A stretch of DNA of 64,000 nucleotides from Archangium violaceum. GTDB lineage: Bacteria > Myxococcota > Myxococcia > Myxococcales > Myxococcaceae. Location: positions 957,001 through 1,021,000 of the forward strand of contig NZ_CP069396.1 in the NCBI RefSeq assembly GCF_016887565.1, written 5' to 3'. Under the pieces are notes generated by a model. The model saw nothing but the letters and a program-made list of their open reading frames with translations. It was not told the DNA's origin and did not search any database. Below are positions 15,523-25,093 of this stretch, one piece after another. Positions within the stretch are counted from its first letter, which is position 1; each line of letters begins with the position of its first letter. The translations under genes and the position numbers were made by a program.

Positions 15523-18101
15523 TCAGCCGAGCGGGAGGCGGAGGCGGAAGAGGGAGCCCTGGCCGGGGGTGCTCTCCACCGACAGCTCGCCCCCATGGGC
15601 ACGGGCGAGCTGCCGCGCCACGTAGAGGCCCAGTCCCAGGCTCTCGCGCGAGTGCCGGCCCGAGGCCCGCTGGTAGCGCTCGAAGACGCGGGCCTGCGCC
15701 TCCGGGGAGATGCCCGGCCCGTAGTCGCGCACCCCGAGCACCGCCTCCGTCCCCTGGCGCGCCACGCTCAGCTCCACCGGCTGGCCGGGGGCGTACTTCA
15801 TCGCGTTGGACAGCAGGTTCATCAGCACCTGCTCCACCCGGAGCCGGTCCACCCTCGCCCTCACGGGCGCGTCCGCGTCCACCACCGCGACGCACCCGGC
15901 CTCCGCCAGCTTCTCCTCGAAGCGCATCACCAGCCGCCGCACCACCTCGGAGAGGTCCACCTCTTCCAGCTCCAGCTCCAGCCGTCCGGTGGAGATGCGT
16001 GACACGTCCAGCAGGTGGTTGACCAGCTGCTCCAGCCGCTCCGTCTGCCGCTGCGCCATCACCAGCGACTGCTTCAGCCGCTCCGGGGTGGGCATGTTGC
16101 CCGCGTCCACCGCGCGCTGCAGGGACACCAGTTGCAGGCTCAGCGCGGACAGCGGCGTGCGCAGCTCGTGCGTGGCGATGGCCACGAACTCGTCCCGGGC
16201 CTCCACCGCCCGCGCCGCCTGTTGGAAGAGTGTCGCGTTGTCCACCGCCAGCGCCGCGCGCCAGGCCAGGTCCTCCAGGAAGCCCAGGTCCCGCTCCGTG
16301 TAGCGGCGCGCCGTCTCCAGGCTCAGCACCGTCAGCACGCCCAGCGTGCGCTCCCGCGCGATGAGCGGCACCATCATCACCGAGCGCGGCCTCAGCTCCC
16401 TGAGCACCCGCAGGTGCTCGTCCTGGCTGGCGGCGGTGTCCAGCATCGCCTCCGTCACCTCGGACAGCAGCCAGGGCCGGCCCGACTTCAGCACCTCCCA
16501 CAGGGGCGAGCCCGGCCGGGGTGGAGGCGCCATGCGCATGGCCTCCTCGAGGTGCGGCGAGGTGCCGGGCTGTCGCGCCGCCACCGCCATCCGCTCCAGG
16601 CGCTGTCCGTCCTCGGAGCGCACGTCCACCAGGCAGTAGTCCGCCAGCTGCTCCGCCACCACCCGCGCGGTGCTCTCCAGCGTCGCGCGCAGATCCAACG
16701 AGGAGGACAGGCGCGTGGTGGCCTCGGCGAGGAAGCGCAGGCCCCCCTCCACCCGCTTCTCCTCGGTGGTGTCCAGCACCGTCACCCCCACCCCCAGCGT
16801 CTCCCCGTCCACCTTCACCGGGAAGAAGGAGGTGCGCACCGGGCGCGGTGGGATGTCGGGACGCGCGGGCACCACGTTCTCCCGGTTCAGCAGGGGCTCA
16901 CCGCTCTCCATCACGCCGCGCAGCAGCGCTTCCACGTGCGTGGACCTCTCCAGCTCCGGCAGCACCTCGTGCACGGTGCGCCCCAGGTGCTCCTCTCGCG
17001 TCTTGCCGTTGATGGTGGCCAGCACCGGGTTGACGTGGACGTAGCGCAGCTCCCGGTCCAGGAAGCCCATGCCCACCGGAGAGGCGGCGAGGAAGGCCTC
17101 CAACAAGGCCAGCGAGGTGTCTCGCGCCCTCAGTGCCCCCTGCGCCTCCCGGTAGAGGCGGGCATGCTCCACCACGAAGGACACGCGCCGGGCGAGCTCC
17201 TCGGCGTACTTCGTCTCCTGCTCCGTGTAGCGCCGGCCCGGGGTGAAGAGGACGAGGTTGATGACGCCCAGCCGCCGCTCCCCCAACACCAGGGGCACCA
17301 CCAGGCAGGCGCTCCCCCCAGCTCCGCCAGCAGCCGCCGGTGCTCCGGCGAGCGCGCGTGCGCGTCCAGGTGCTCGGGGGTGATGTCCGGCACCAGCAGC
17401 GGACGGCCCTCGGTGAAGACCCGGGCCACCGGGCTCGTGCCTCCCAGCTTCGGAGGAAGGTGCATCGCCTGGCGCAGCAGCGTGTCGCGCCTCGGGTCCC
17501 TCGCGGCGACCGCCAGCCGGTGCAACTCCCCGTCGTCGCCCAGCACGTCGATGACGCAGCCCTCGGCCAGCTGGCGCGTGGCCAGCCGCGCCACCGCCTG
17601 CAGTGTGCTCTCCCAATCCAGCGACTCCACCAGCAGGCGCGTGGCCTCGGTGAGGAAGTCCTCGGCGTGCTCCGCCTGCCGCCGCGTGGTGATGTCCACC
17701 TTCACCGCCACCGCCCCCAGCAGCGTGCCCTGCGTGTCCTTCAACGCCGTGGTGGAGTGCAGCACGGTGCGCCGCGTGCCGTCGAAGCCGACGATGTCCA
17801 CTTCCTCGTTCACCACCGGCTTCCCGTCGCGCAGCGTGCGCGCCAGCGCCCACTCGTGAGGCTCCAGCCGCCGGCCACTCTCCGGCCAGTAGCCTTCGTA
17901 GACTCCGTAGCCCTCCAGGGCCACTCGCGGCAGCTCGCCTCCCCAGATGCTCTCCGCGCTGGGGTTGGACTCCACGAGCCGTCCTCGCTCATCCACGATG
18001 AAGACGCCCACCGGCATCATCCGCAGCACCGCGCGCAGCTGGTCCCGGTCGGCCAGCAGGGCTGCTGCCGCCGAGGAGCCGGATTGGTTGGTATAGGCCA
18101 T
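15523..18101 (-). pseudogene. Multi-PAS/GAF sensor histidine kinase, frameshifted
   Basis: Two overlapping frames together encode one kinase of about 859 residues. Frame A, from ATG 18101 (MAYTNQSG), gives PAS1 and the first half of a GAF domain up to RRLLAELGG; frame B resumes with SACLVVPLVLG and gives the rest of that GAF, a PAS (ASPVGMGFLDRELRY), a second GAF, HisKA (IATHELRTPL) and a HATPase domain ending at 15523. The break is at a run of six G (minus strand; C-run at 17314-17319): one extra G restores the frame and makes the length a multiple of three. It may be a true lesion, a phase-variable tract or a base-calling error in a homopolymer. As read, frame A runs on to a stop at 17130, losing the kinase core. 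The gene has no adjacent response regulator. Confidence 0.82.
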
Positions 18102-18348
18102 CGCTGTGCGGAATCCCCCGACCCCACTAAGGCAGGGCGCGCGCGGAGGGCGCAAGCGGACTTCCCCGAATCCGTTCGAAAAAGATGAGGCGGCGCGCCC
18201 GGGGAGGGGATCCGGACGCGCCGCCCCCGCCGCCTTCGCACCCAAGAGGTGCCCGGCGGAAGTGCAGCCTTACTGCCATGCTGCTCCAGCGGCCTTCCCA
18301 GGGGACCGCCGAAGCACGCGGCGCCTGAATCGCGCCGACATTCCCAGG

Positions 18349-18454
18349 TCTACAGGGAGGGTCTGACATCCCCGTGGGCCCTGGCGTCTCCCCAGAGCCA
18401 GGGCCCACGGTTCCTCCACCGACCATGGACTCGTTCTACACGGAGGGTCTGACA
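18349..18454. repeat. Paired 20-bp direct repeats flanking a long hairpin
   Basis: TCTACAsGGAGGGTCTGACA occurs at 18349-18368 and 18435-18454 with one mismatch. Between them, 18372-18410 is a perfect 13-bp inverted repeat (CCGTGGGCCCTGG / CCAGGGCCCACGG) with a 13-nt loop. The element is within the 462-bp gap 18102-18563 between the divergent kinase and HAD genes, which holds no coding ORF. It could be a small non-autonomous mobile or REP-type element, or a regulatory structure. Confidence 0.55.
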
Positions 18455-18563
18455 CGTCCGCTCGGCAGGTGGTTCCCTCGTCCCCCTGACGCGCCCCGGC
18501 TTGATTCCAGGGGGAAAGGGCGCCTATTTCCCACCTCCTGCGACAGCGCGAGGACTCAGGACG

Positions 18564-19418
18564 ATGGCGATTCGATGCGTGGTGTTGGATTTCGACGGGA
18601 CCTTCACGGACGTGGTGGCGGAGGGCGCCCCCTTCGTCGAGCACTTCCGTCGCCGCCTGTCCGAGGTGCTCGGCCGCGATGTGATGGAGGCGGGCTGGGC
18701 CGGGGTGGAGGCGGAGGTGGTGAGCAGCTCCGAGGAGCATGGCTGGGAGGTGGGAGGCCGCGTCGTGGCGCCGGCCGTGGCGGACCCGTACCTGCTGTCC
18801 AACTTCGTGGCGCGCCGGCTGTGCGACAAGCTGGGGGTGCTGCCCGACAAGGCCGAGCGCGCGAAGCTGCTGGACGACCTGTACCGCGAGGCCTACGCGC
18901 GCACGGCCATGGCCTTCAAGCCCGAGGCCAAGGAGGTGTTGGAGGCGCTGCTGGACACCGGGCTGCCCGTGCACGTCGTCACCAACGCGCACACGGACGC
19001 GGTGGAGGCCAAGCTGACGAAGCTGGCCCCGCGCGGCCGCGAGCGCCTGCGCGTGTCCGGTGACGCGCGCAAGTTCCTCATCGAGTCTCCCGCCACGCCC
19101 GACGCCGTCTTCGACGCCGTGCCCGACACGACGCGGGTGGAGGGCGCGCTGGTGCGTCCCATCTACCTGCGCCGGGGCCGCTACTACGAGGCGCTGCGCC
19201 GCATCTGGAGCGAGACGGACACCTCGCCGGAGACGACACTGGTGGCCGGGGACATCTTCGAGCTGGACCTGGCGCTGCCCGCGGCGCTCGGCGCCAGCGT
19301 GCAGCTGGTGGCCCGCGCCAACGTGCTCGAGTACGAGCGCCGCGCCATCACCGCGCTCGGGGCCCGCGGCGGCATGGACACGAGCCTGCGCGCCATCCTC
19401 CCCCGCCTGCGCGGCTGA
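18564..19418 (+). CDS. HAD-superfamily hydrolase
   Basis: 284 residues. Motif I DFDGT (Asp9, Asp11), motif II VVTNAHTD and motif IV AGDIFELD mark a haloacid-dehalogenase-type phosphatase with a helical cap between motifs I and II (about 20-125). The substrate is not evident. ATG at 18564 begins at the motif-I strand; an upstream in-frame extension to 18501 is not needed. No convincing partner gene is adjacent. Confidence 0.83.
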   Translation: MAIRCVVLDFDGTFTDVVAEGAPFVEHFRRRLSEVLGRDVMEAGWAGVEAEVVSSSEEHGWEVGGRVVAPAVADPYLLSNFVARRLCDKLGVLPDKAERAKLLDDLYREAYARTAMAFKPEAKEVLEALLDTGLPVHVVTNAHTDAVEAKLTKLAPRGRERLRVSGDARKFLIESPATPDAVFDAVPDTTRVEGALVRPIYLRRGRYYEALRRIWSETDTSPETTLVAGDIFELDLALPAALGASVQLVARANVLEYERRAITALGARGGMDTSLRAILPRLRG

Positions 19419-19593
19419 GCGCGGCGCGCGGATCGTCCAGGATTCTACACTTCCGGGACGGGGTGCTCGCGGACGGGCCACGCGCTCGTCCTGTTGGCCA
19501 GAGGCGGGGAGCCGGGGCTGACGTGCTCGGCTGTCCGCTCGAAGCGGTAGGCTGGTGGGCAGGACGTAACGCTCACAGCCGCAGGGGGAGCCG

Positions 19594-20553
19594 ATGACGT
19601 GGACGCGAGGGTGGACGCGGGTCGTTCCGGGCGCATCACTGGCGCTCGTGCTGGTGCTGCTGCCGGGGTGCAAGACGCCCGGCAGCTTCCGGGAGCCCAT
19701 CGCCCGGTTCCAGCAGGGCACCTCCCAGGCCAGCTCCGCCCTGGGCCTGTACTACGCGCAGATGAACCGCTTCGAGAGGGATCTCTACCTCGATGACCGG
19801 CTGTACGACTCCTCCCTGGAGGTGCTCGCCACCGACGCCGCCGGCCCCACGCCCCTGCTGGGCAAGGTGTTCTCTCCCGAGTCCATCCAGGCGCGCATGG
19901 ACGCCATCGCGCTGCTGGGCGTCTACGCCGGCCGTCTGGCCACGCTCGCCGGCTCCGAGGAGCCGGGAAAGCTGCCCGAGGCCGCGACGGTCCTGGGCAC
20001 ACAGCTCGGCTCGTTGAGCCAGCAGATGCAGACGCTGGCCGGCAAGGGAGACACCACGGCCAGCCGCTACGTGGAGCCGTTGACCACCCTGGTGGGCGTG
20101 GTGACCTCGCTCTACGTGGAGAACAAGCAGGGCGCGGCGCTCCAGAAGGGCATCGAGGAGGGCACGCCCCGGGTGAACGCCATCATCGACCTGCTGGAGG
20201 CGGACATGCTGGGCGTGCTCGGCCCTCAGCGGCTCACGGGCGCCAGGCAGGCCCTGGCCTCCCGGGTCATGTTCTACAACACCCACCGCGACAAGCTCTC
20301 GCTGGCCGAGCGCCGCGCCGTCCTCGCCGACATCCGCCAGGCCGCCGAGGACTATGAAGCCCTCGTGGTGGCCAACCCCGTGGAGATGGCCCGCGCCCTG
20401 CGCGACGCCCACGAGGCCCTCCGCCGCTTCGCCCTCACCGACCGCAAGTTGGAGTCCTTCGAGGAGCTCTCCGCCGCCATGCGCGCCTTCCAGGGTCGCG
20501 TGGAGACGGCCGCCGCCGCCGTGCAGCGCATCCACTCTCCCAAGCCGGAGTGA
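19594..20553 (+). CDS. Helical lipoprotein of unknown function
   Basis: 319 residues with a lipoprotein signal (VLLPGC, Cys near residue 26) and an almost entirely alpha-helical mature part rich in Ala, Leu and Glu. No family recognised. GGGGGAG lies 5 nt upstream of the ATG. The next gene starts 3 nt after its stop, so both belong to one operon and probably act together. Confidence 0.75.
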   Translation: MTWTRGWTRVVPGASLALVLVLLPGCKTPGSFREPIARFQQGTSQASSALGLYYAQMNRFERDLYLDDRLYDSSLEVLATDAAGPTPLLGKVFSPESIQARMDAIALLGVYAGRLATLAGSEEPGKLPEAATVLGTQLGSLSQQMQTLAGKGDTTASRYVEPLTTLVGVVTSLYVENKQGAALQKGIEEGTPRVNAIIDLLEADMLGVLGPQRLTGARQALASRVMFYNTHRDKLSLAERRAVLADIRQAAEDYEALVVANPVEMARALRDAHEALRRFALTDRKLESFEELSAAMRAFQGRVETAAAAVQRIHSPKPE

Positions 20554-20556
20554 GCC

Positions 20557-20883
20557 ATGATCTTCGACACCCAGACGTTGGCCCGCATCATCGAGCGCAG
20601 CTTCGATCTGTCGATGGATGGCTCCCTTCCCCAGGAGACCCGCGCCGAGTACCTCGCCCACGGCAAGAAGCTGCGCGAACAGATGGTGCAGTTGCTCGGA
20701 GCCCGCTTCTCCGCCGACTCCGTCGAGCTCAAACAGGCTACTTCCGCCATGCACGAGACCAATGCCGCCCTCTCCCAGGCCGCGGATGATTTGAAGGCGG
20801 TTCTCCAGGTCGTGGGCCGGTTGGGCGAGCTCGCCGGTTATCTCGACAAGGCCCTCAAGGTGGCGGGACGGGTCGTCTCGTAG
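20557..20883 (+). CDS. Small helical protein paired with lipoprotein
   Basis: 108 residues, cytosolic by lack of signal, predicted mainly helical with a hydrophobic heptad pattern (ALSQAADDLKAVLQVVGRLG). No family recognised. It starts 3 nt after the lipoprotein stop (TGAGCCATG), so translation is probably coupled. A REP-like repeat follows 8 nt after its stop. Confidence 0.68.
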   Translation: MIFDTQTLARIIERSFDLSMDGSLPQETRAEYLAHGKKLREQMVQLLGARFSADSVELKQATSAMHETNAALSQAADDLKAVLQVVGRLGELAGYLDKALKVAGRVVS

Positions 20884-20891
20884 GCGGGCAT

Positions 20892-20928
20892 GACCCTCAC
20901 CCCAGCCCTCTCCCAGAGGGAGAGGGGG
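20892..20928 (+). repeat. REP-like repeat copy 2
   Basis: GACCCTCACCCC-AG-CCCTCTCCC-AGA-GGGAGAGGGGG, between the convergent ends of the small helical protein gene and atpA. Confidence 0.8.
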
Positions 20929-20949
20929 CATACACGGGGGAAAACACGA

Positions 20950-20980
20950 AGCCCCGCGTTCCTCTTGGGAACACGGGGCT
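20950..20980 (-). terminator. Intrinsic terminator of atpA
   Basis: AGCCCCG-x-GTTCC / GGAAC-x-CGGGGCT stem with a single 1x1 mismatch and a 5-nt loop, followed on the minus strand by TTCGTGTTTTCCCC. It lies about 32 nt after the atpA stop and ends the transcript there, so atpG is not directly co-transcribed. Confidence 0.8.
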
Positions 20981-21012
20981 CGGGGTGAGGCTTCAGCTCT
21001 CGCTGGCGTCGA

Positions 21013-22560
21013 TCAGATCTTCGCGCCCTGCGTCGGCTGGAACACCTCGTTGAACTCGGCCAGCGCCTTGTTCAGCGCCGCCTTGATCTCGTTCGTCAGC
21101 TCGCGCTTCGTCGAGATGTCCTTGGCGATCTGCGGGTAGCGGCCGTCCGCGAACTCGATGAACTCGCGCATCCACCGCACCACGTCGCTCACCGGCACCT
21201 GGCGGATCCACCCGCGCTTGTTCGCGTCGTCACGGTTGGTCGCCGCGTACAGCTGCATGACCTGCTTCTCGACCGGCATCGGCTCGTACTGGCCCTGCTT
21301 GAGCACCTCCACCAGACGCGCGCCGCGCGCCAGCGTCTCCTGCGTGGCCTTGTCGAGGTCCGAGCCGAACTGCGCGAACGCCGCCAGCTCGCGGTACTGC
21401 GCCAGGTCCAGCTTCAGCGTACCGGCCACCTGCTTCATCGCCTTGATCTGCGCCGCCGAACCCACGCGCGACACGGACAGACCGACGTTGATGGCCGGAC
21501 GCACGCCCGAGAAGAACAGGTCCGTCTCGAGGAAGATCTGCCCGTCGGTGATGGAGATGACGTTCGTCGGGATGTAGGCCGACACGTCACCGGCCTGCGT
21601 CTCGATGATCGGCAGCGCCGTGAGGGAGCCAGCGCCCTCCTCGTCGGACAGCTTGGCGGCGCGCTCCAGCAGGCGGCTGTGGATGAAGAACACGTCGCCC
21701 GGGTAGGCCTCGCGCCCGGGGGGCCGGCGCAGCAGCAGCGACAGCTGGCGGTAGGCCACGGCCTGCTTGGACAGGTCGTCGTAGATGATGAGCGCGTGCA
21801 TCTTGTTGTCGCGGAAGTACTCGCCCATCGCGACGCCGGCGTACGGCGCGAAGAACTGCATCGGCGCGGGGTCCGACGCGTTCGCCGCCACCACCGTCGT
21901 GTACTCCATGGCGCCCTGGCGGGTCAGCTTCTCCACCACCTGCGCCACCGTGGACTGCTTCTGACCGATGGCCACGTAGATGCAGTAAACGTTCAGGCCC
22001 TTCTGGTTGATGATCGCGTCCACCGCGACGGCCGTCTTGCCCGTCTGGCGGTCACCGATGATCAGCTCGCGCTGACCGCGGCCGATCGGCACCAGCGCGT
22101 CCAGCGCCTTGATGCCCGTCTGCAGCGGCTCGTGCACGCTCTTGCGCTTCACGATACCGGGGGCCTTCACCTCCAGCTTGCGCTGCTCGGTGCCCACGAT
22201 GGGGCCCTTGCCGTCCAGCGGCTCGCCCAGCGCGCTCACGACGCGGCCCAGCAGGCCCTTGCCCACCGGAACCGAGGCGATCTGCCCGGTGCGCTTGACC
22301 AGGTCACCCTCGCGGATGTCCTTGAAGTCGCCCATGATGGCGACGCCCACGTTGTCCTCCTCGAGGTTGAGCACCAGGCCCTTCACCCCGTTGGAGAACT
22401 CCACCAGCTCGCCGGCCAGCACGCCCTCGAGCCCGTAGATGCGGGCGATACCGTCGCCCACGGAGAGCACGGTACCGGTCTCGGCGACGGTGACCTTCTT
22501 GCCGTAGTCCTTGATCTGCTCCCGGATGATTCTGCTGATCTCGTCGGCGCGGATTTCCAT
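21013..22560 (-). CDS. atpA: F1 ATP synthase subunit alpha
   Basis: 515 residues, full-length for the family. N-terminal beta-barrel region with the DGIARIYG motif, Walker A GDRQTGKT near residue 170, the [17 protein letters not shown] segment and the alpha-subunit signature [17 protein letters not shown]. Non-catalytic nucleotide-binding subunit of the F1 hexamer at the inner membrane. AAGGACG precedes the ATG at 22560; the longer in-frame extension upstream is discarded because the conserved MEIRADEIS start fits the family. It lies downstream of atpH on the same strand but is separated from it by a sensor kinase gene, and is followed by a strong terminator. Confidence 0.97.
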   Translation of the reverse strand: MEIRADEISRIIREQIKDYGKKVTVAETGTVLSVGDGIARIYGLEGVLAGELVEFSNGVKGLVLNLEEDNVGVAIMGDFKDIREGDLVKRTGQIASVPVGKGLLGRVVSALGEPLDGKGPIVGTEQRKLEVKAPGIVKRKSVHEPLQTGIKALDALVPIGRGQRELIIGDRQTGKTAVAVDAIINQKGLNVYCIYVAIGQKQSTVAQVVEKLTRQGAMEYTTVVAANASDPAPMQFFAPYAGVAMGEYFRDNKMHALIIYDDLSKQAVAYRQLSLLLRRPPGREAYPGDVFFIHSRLLERAAKLSDEEGAGSLTALPIIETQAGDVSAYIPTNVISITDGQIFLETDLFFSGVRPAINVGLSVSRVGSAAQIKAMKQVAGTLKLDLAQYRELAAFAQFGSDLDKATQETLARGARLVEVLKQGQYEPMPVEKQVMQLYAATNRDDANKRGWIRQVPVSDVVRWMREFIEFADGRYPQIAKDISTKRELTNEIKAALNKALAEFNEVFQPTQGAKI

Positions 22561-22731
22561 CTTGCGTCCTTGCACAGGGGCGGCCGGTGAGATTGCCGCC
22601 AGAGAAACCTGAAATGGCCGGGGCCCCCTTACCACGCGCCCCCCCCTACCGCAACGCGCAAGGGTTCCCTCGGGCATACGTTGTCATCGACTCTGTAAGA
22701 GCCACTGGGGGCCGGAGAATTCCCTCGGGGC

Positions 22732-24216
22732 TCAGGTGCCGGGAGCGTGCCGGGGCAGCCACACCAGGAAGCGCGTGCCCATGCCCACTCCGGACTCCAC
22801 CGAGATGCGGCCCCCATGGGCCACGACGATCTGCCGGGCGATGTAGAGGCCCAGGCCCAGCCCGTCGCCACTGGCGCGCTTGCCGCGCTTGAAGGGCTCG
22901 AAGAGCGAGGAGCGCTCCTCCAGGGGCACCGGCGGGCCCTCGTTGCGCACCGACAGGTGGATGCCGTCCGGGGCCCCCGCCAGCTTCACCTCCACGGGGG
23001 TGTCCTCGGGGCTGTGCTGGAGCGCGTTGCCCACCAGGTTGTCCAGCAGCTGGCCGAGCCGGGTCTCGTCCCAGTTCCCCCGGACATCCCCCTCCACCTT
23101 CGGGGAGATCAGCCGGGTGGGGTGCGAGGCCTGGAACTCCTCCACCACCCGCTCCAGCAGCTTGTCCAGGGACAGCGGGGTGGGACGCACCGGGATGCCC
23201 CCGGCCAGCCGCGCGCGCGTGAAGTCCAGCAGCTCGTGGATCATCCGCTCCATGCGCTTGGCGGCGGCGGACACGTACGTCACCTGCCGCTCCTGCGTCT
23301 CGTTCAACCCGCCGGCGCGCTGGAGCGCCCCCACGCTGAGTTGAATGGCGTACAGGGGCGAGCGCAGGTCATGCCCCACCACGCCCAGGAGCTGCTCGCG
23401 GAAGGCATCGGCACGGGTGGCGGCCTCCTCGGCGGCCTTGCGTGCGCTGATGTCCCACACGGCGGTCATCCGCACGGAGCGCCGGGCGTGCTCCACCTGA
23501 CGGCCGAGCACCTCCAGGAAGAGCCGCTTGCCGTCGGCGCGCAAGCCCGTCAGCTCGTAGGGCGTCTCCACGTTGCGGGAGAGCGCTTGCTGCACGGCGT
23601 CCCGGGACTCGGGGGCCACCCAGCGCGTCAGCGGCTGACCCACCATGTCCTCCGGCGTGGTGCCGAAGAGGCTGGCCAGCGAGCCGCTCGCCTCGAGGAT
23701 GATGCCCCCGTCATGCAGGAAGAAGCCGTCGCAGGAGACGGTGACGAGGCCGCGCAGCCGCGCCTCGCTCTCGCGCAGGGCCAGCTCCTGCTCCACGCGC
23801 GCCGTCTCGTCCTCCAACAACAGCCCCACGCCGGTGCGCAGGCCGCCCGAGAAGGTCGGCAGCAGCGAGAGCCGCAGGTGGTGGCGCGGGCCCGTCGGGG
23901 ACGGCGGGCCCAGGGTACCGGACACCCGGGCCCCCACCACCGGCTCACCCGCCAGGGCCTTGCCGAGCAGCGGCGCCAGGTCCCGCTCCAGTCCCGGCCA
24001 GACCTCGGAGGGCGTGTGCCCCTCGCACTGGGAGGCGGGCATTCCCGTCAGGGTGATGAAGGCCGTGCTGACGAAACGGAAGCGCAGGTCCTTGTCGAGG
24101 AAGGCCAGTCCCAACCCGGGCGCCTGGAGCAGCGCCCCGAAGAAAGGCACGGCCTCCTCGGGCAACGAGGGAGCCGGGGGGCTGACATGAGAGCGGTTGA
24201 GAACGGGCTGCGCCAT
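22732..24216 (-). CDS. PAS-domain sensor histidine kinase
   Basis: 494 residues: two PAS-type domains (about 25-140 and 150-260), HisKA with phosphoacceptor His282 in GHDLRSPL, and HATPase with N-box NLVGNALQHSPE and G-box GDGLGLGLYIARQIV. No transmembrane segment, so it is a soluble kinase sensing a cytosolic cue. Its position is unusual: between atpH (137 nt upstream) and atpA (171 nt downstream), all on the minus strand. No response regulator is adjacent. Similar in make-up to the kinase at 48598-50508. Confidence 0.87.
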   Translation of the reverse strand: MAQPVLNRSHVSPPAPSLPEEAVPFFGALLQAPGLGLAFLDKDLRFRFVSTAFITLTGMPASQCEGHTPSEVWPGLERDLAPLLGKALAGEPVVGARVSGTLGPPSPTGPRHHLRLSLLPTFSGGLRTGVGLLLEDETARVEQELALRESEARLRGLVTVSCDGFFLHDGGIILEASGSLASLFGTTPEDMVGQPLTRWVAPESRDAVQQALSRNVETPYELTGLRADGKRLFLEVLGRQVEHARRSVRMTAVWDISARKAAEEAATRADAFREQLLGVVGHDLRSPLYAIQLSVGALQRAGGLNETQERQVTYVSAAAKRMERMIHELLDFTRARLAGGIPVRPTPLSLDKLLERVVEEFQASHPTRLISPKVEGDVRGNWDETRLGQLLDNLVGNALQHSPEDTPVEVKLAGAPDGIHLSVRNEGPPVPLEERSSLFEPFKRGKRASGDGLGLGLYIARQIVVAHGGRISVESGVGMGTRFLVWLPRHAPGT

Positions 24217-24353
24217 GGAAAGGAGGGAGACACGGGTTGGGGACCCGCGCCGTCACCATAACCTTTCCAGGGCCCGCTGGGAATACCGGGCTTGCCGGGA
24301 AGTGCGAGGGACCGGACAACACCACCTGTCCGGTCGGTTGGAGCCCTGGGGGA

Positions 24354-24899
24354 CTAGCGCTGCTTGAGCTCGCGGCGCATCTGCTCGAGCTGGGTGCGCA
24401 GCGTGCCGTCATACAGGGTGCTGCCCACCTGGGCGGCGACACCGCCGAGGACCTTGGGGTCCACCTTGGCCTCGAGCACCACGTTGCGCTGGGTGAGCGT
24501 CTTGAGGGTGCCGGAGAGGCTCTGGAGGGTCTCCGGGGAGAGGGGGACGGCGCTGGTCACGTGGCCGCGCACGCGTCCGGCCTGGGCATCGGCCATGTCG
24601 CGGTAGAGGCGGGCGATGTCCGGCAGATAGACGAGCCGGTTGCGCTCCACCAGCAGGCGCAGGGTGTTGGCCAGCACGGGCTCCATGGGACCGAGGGCCT
24701 TGAGGAGCGCCTCCACCACGCGGACGCGCTGCTCGCGGGAGTAGGCAGGGTTGAAGAGCACGTCCGCCAGCTCGCGGTTCTGCGAGAGCGCACCGGAGAA
24801 GGTCGAGAGCTGCTCGGAGACGGCGTCGGAGCGGGCAGCCTCGGTCGCGACGTCGAGGAGCGCGCGGGCGTAACGGCGGGCGATTGACACGTTCACCAT
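24354..24899 (-). CDS. atpH: F1 ATP synthase subunit delta
   Basis: 181 residues, normal length. Begins with the family signature SIARRYARALLDVA and contains the conserved ANTLRLLVERNRLVYLPDI and the C-terminal strand region GGVAAQVGSTLYDGTLRTQLEQM. It links F1 to the peripheral stalk. The ATG at 24899 was chosen over an upstream extension because the conserved N-terminus starts there. No atpF lies upstream: the neighbour is a divergent dnaK paralogue, so this atp cluster is fragmentary. Confidence 0.94.
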   Translation of the reverse strand: MVNVSIARRYARALLDVATEAARSDAVSEQLSTFSGALSQNRELADVLFNPAYSREQRVRVVEALLKALGPMEPVLANTLRLLVERNRLVYLPDIARLYRDMADAQAGRVRGHVTSAVPLSPETLQSLSGTLKTLTQRNVVLEAKVDPKVLGGVAAQVGSTLYDGTLRTQLEQMRRELKQR

Positions 24900-25093
24900 G
24901 GCGCGGCGGCCCTTAGCACGCCCCCGGGCCCCGGGCAACGCCAGGGCGCCTGCCCTGTCCGGAGTCTCCAATAAGTTCCCCTGTGGCTGTACCCACCGGG
25001 TGGGGGACAAGGGGGCCTCCGGAACCGCGCTTCTCCGGCGTATCATGCCAACACCGGCCCCGGTCCCAGGCCCCGGCCACCGGCTCCTTCTCC

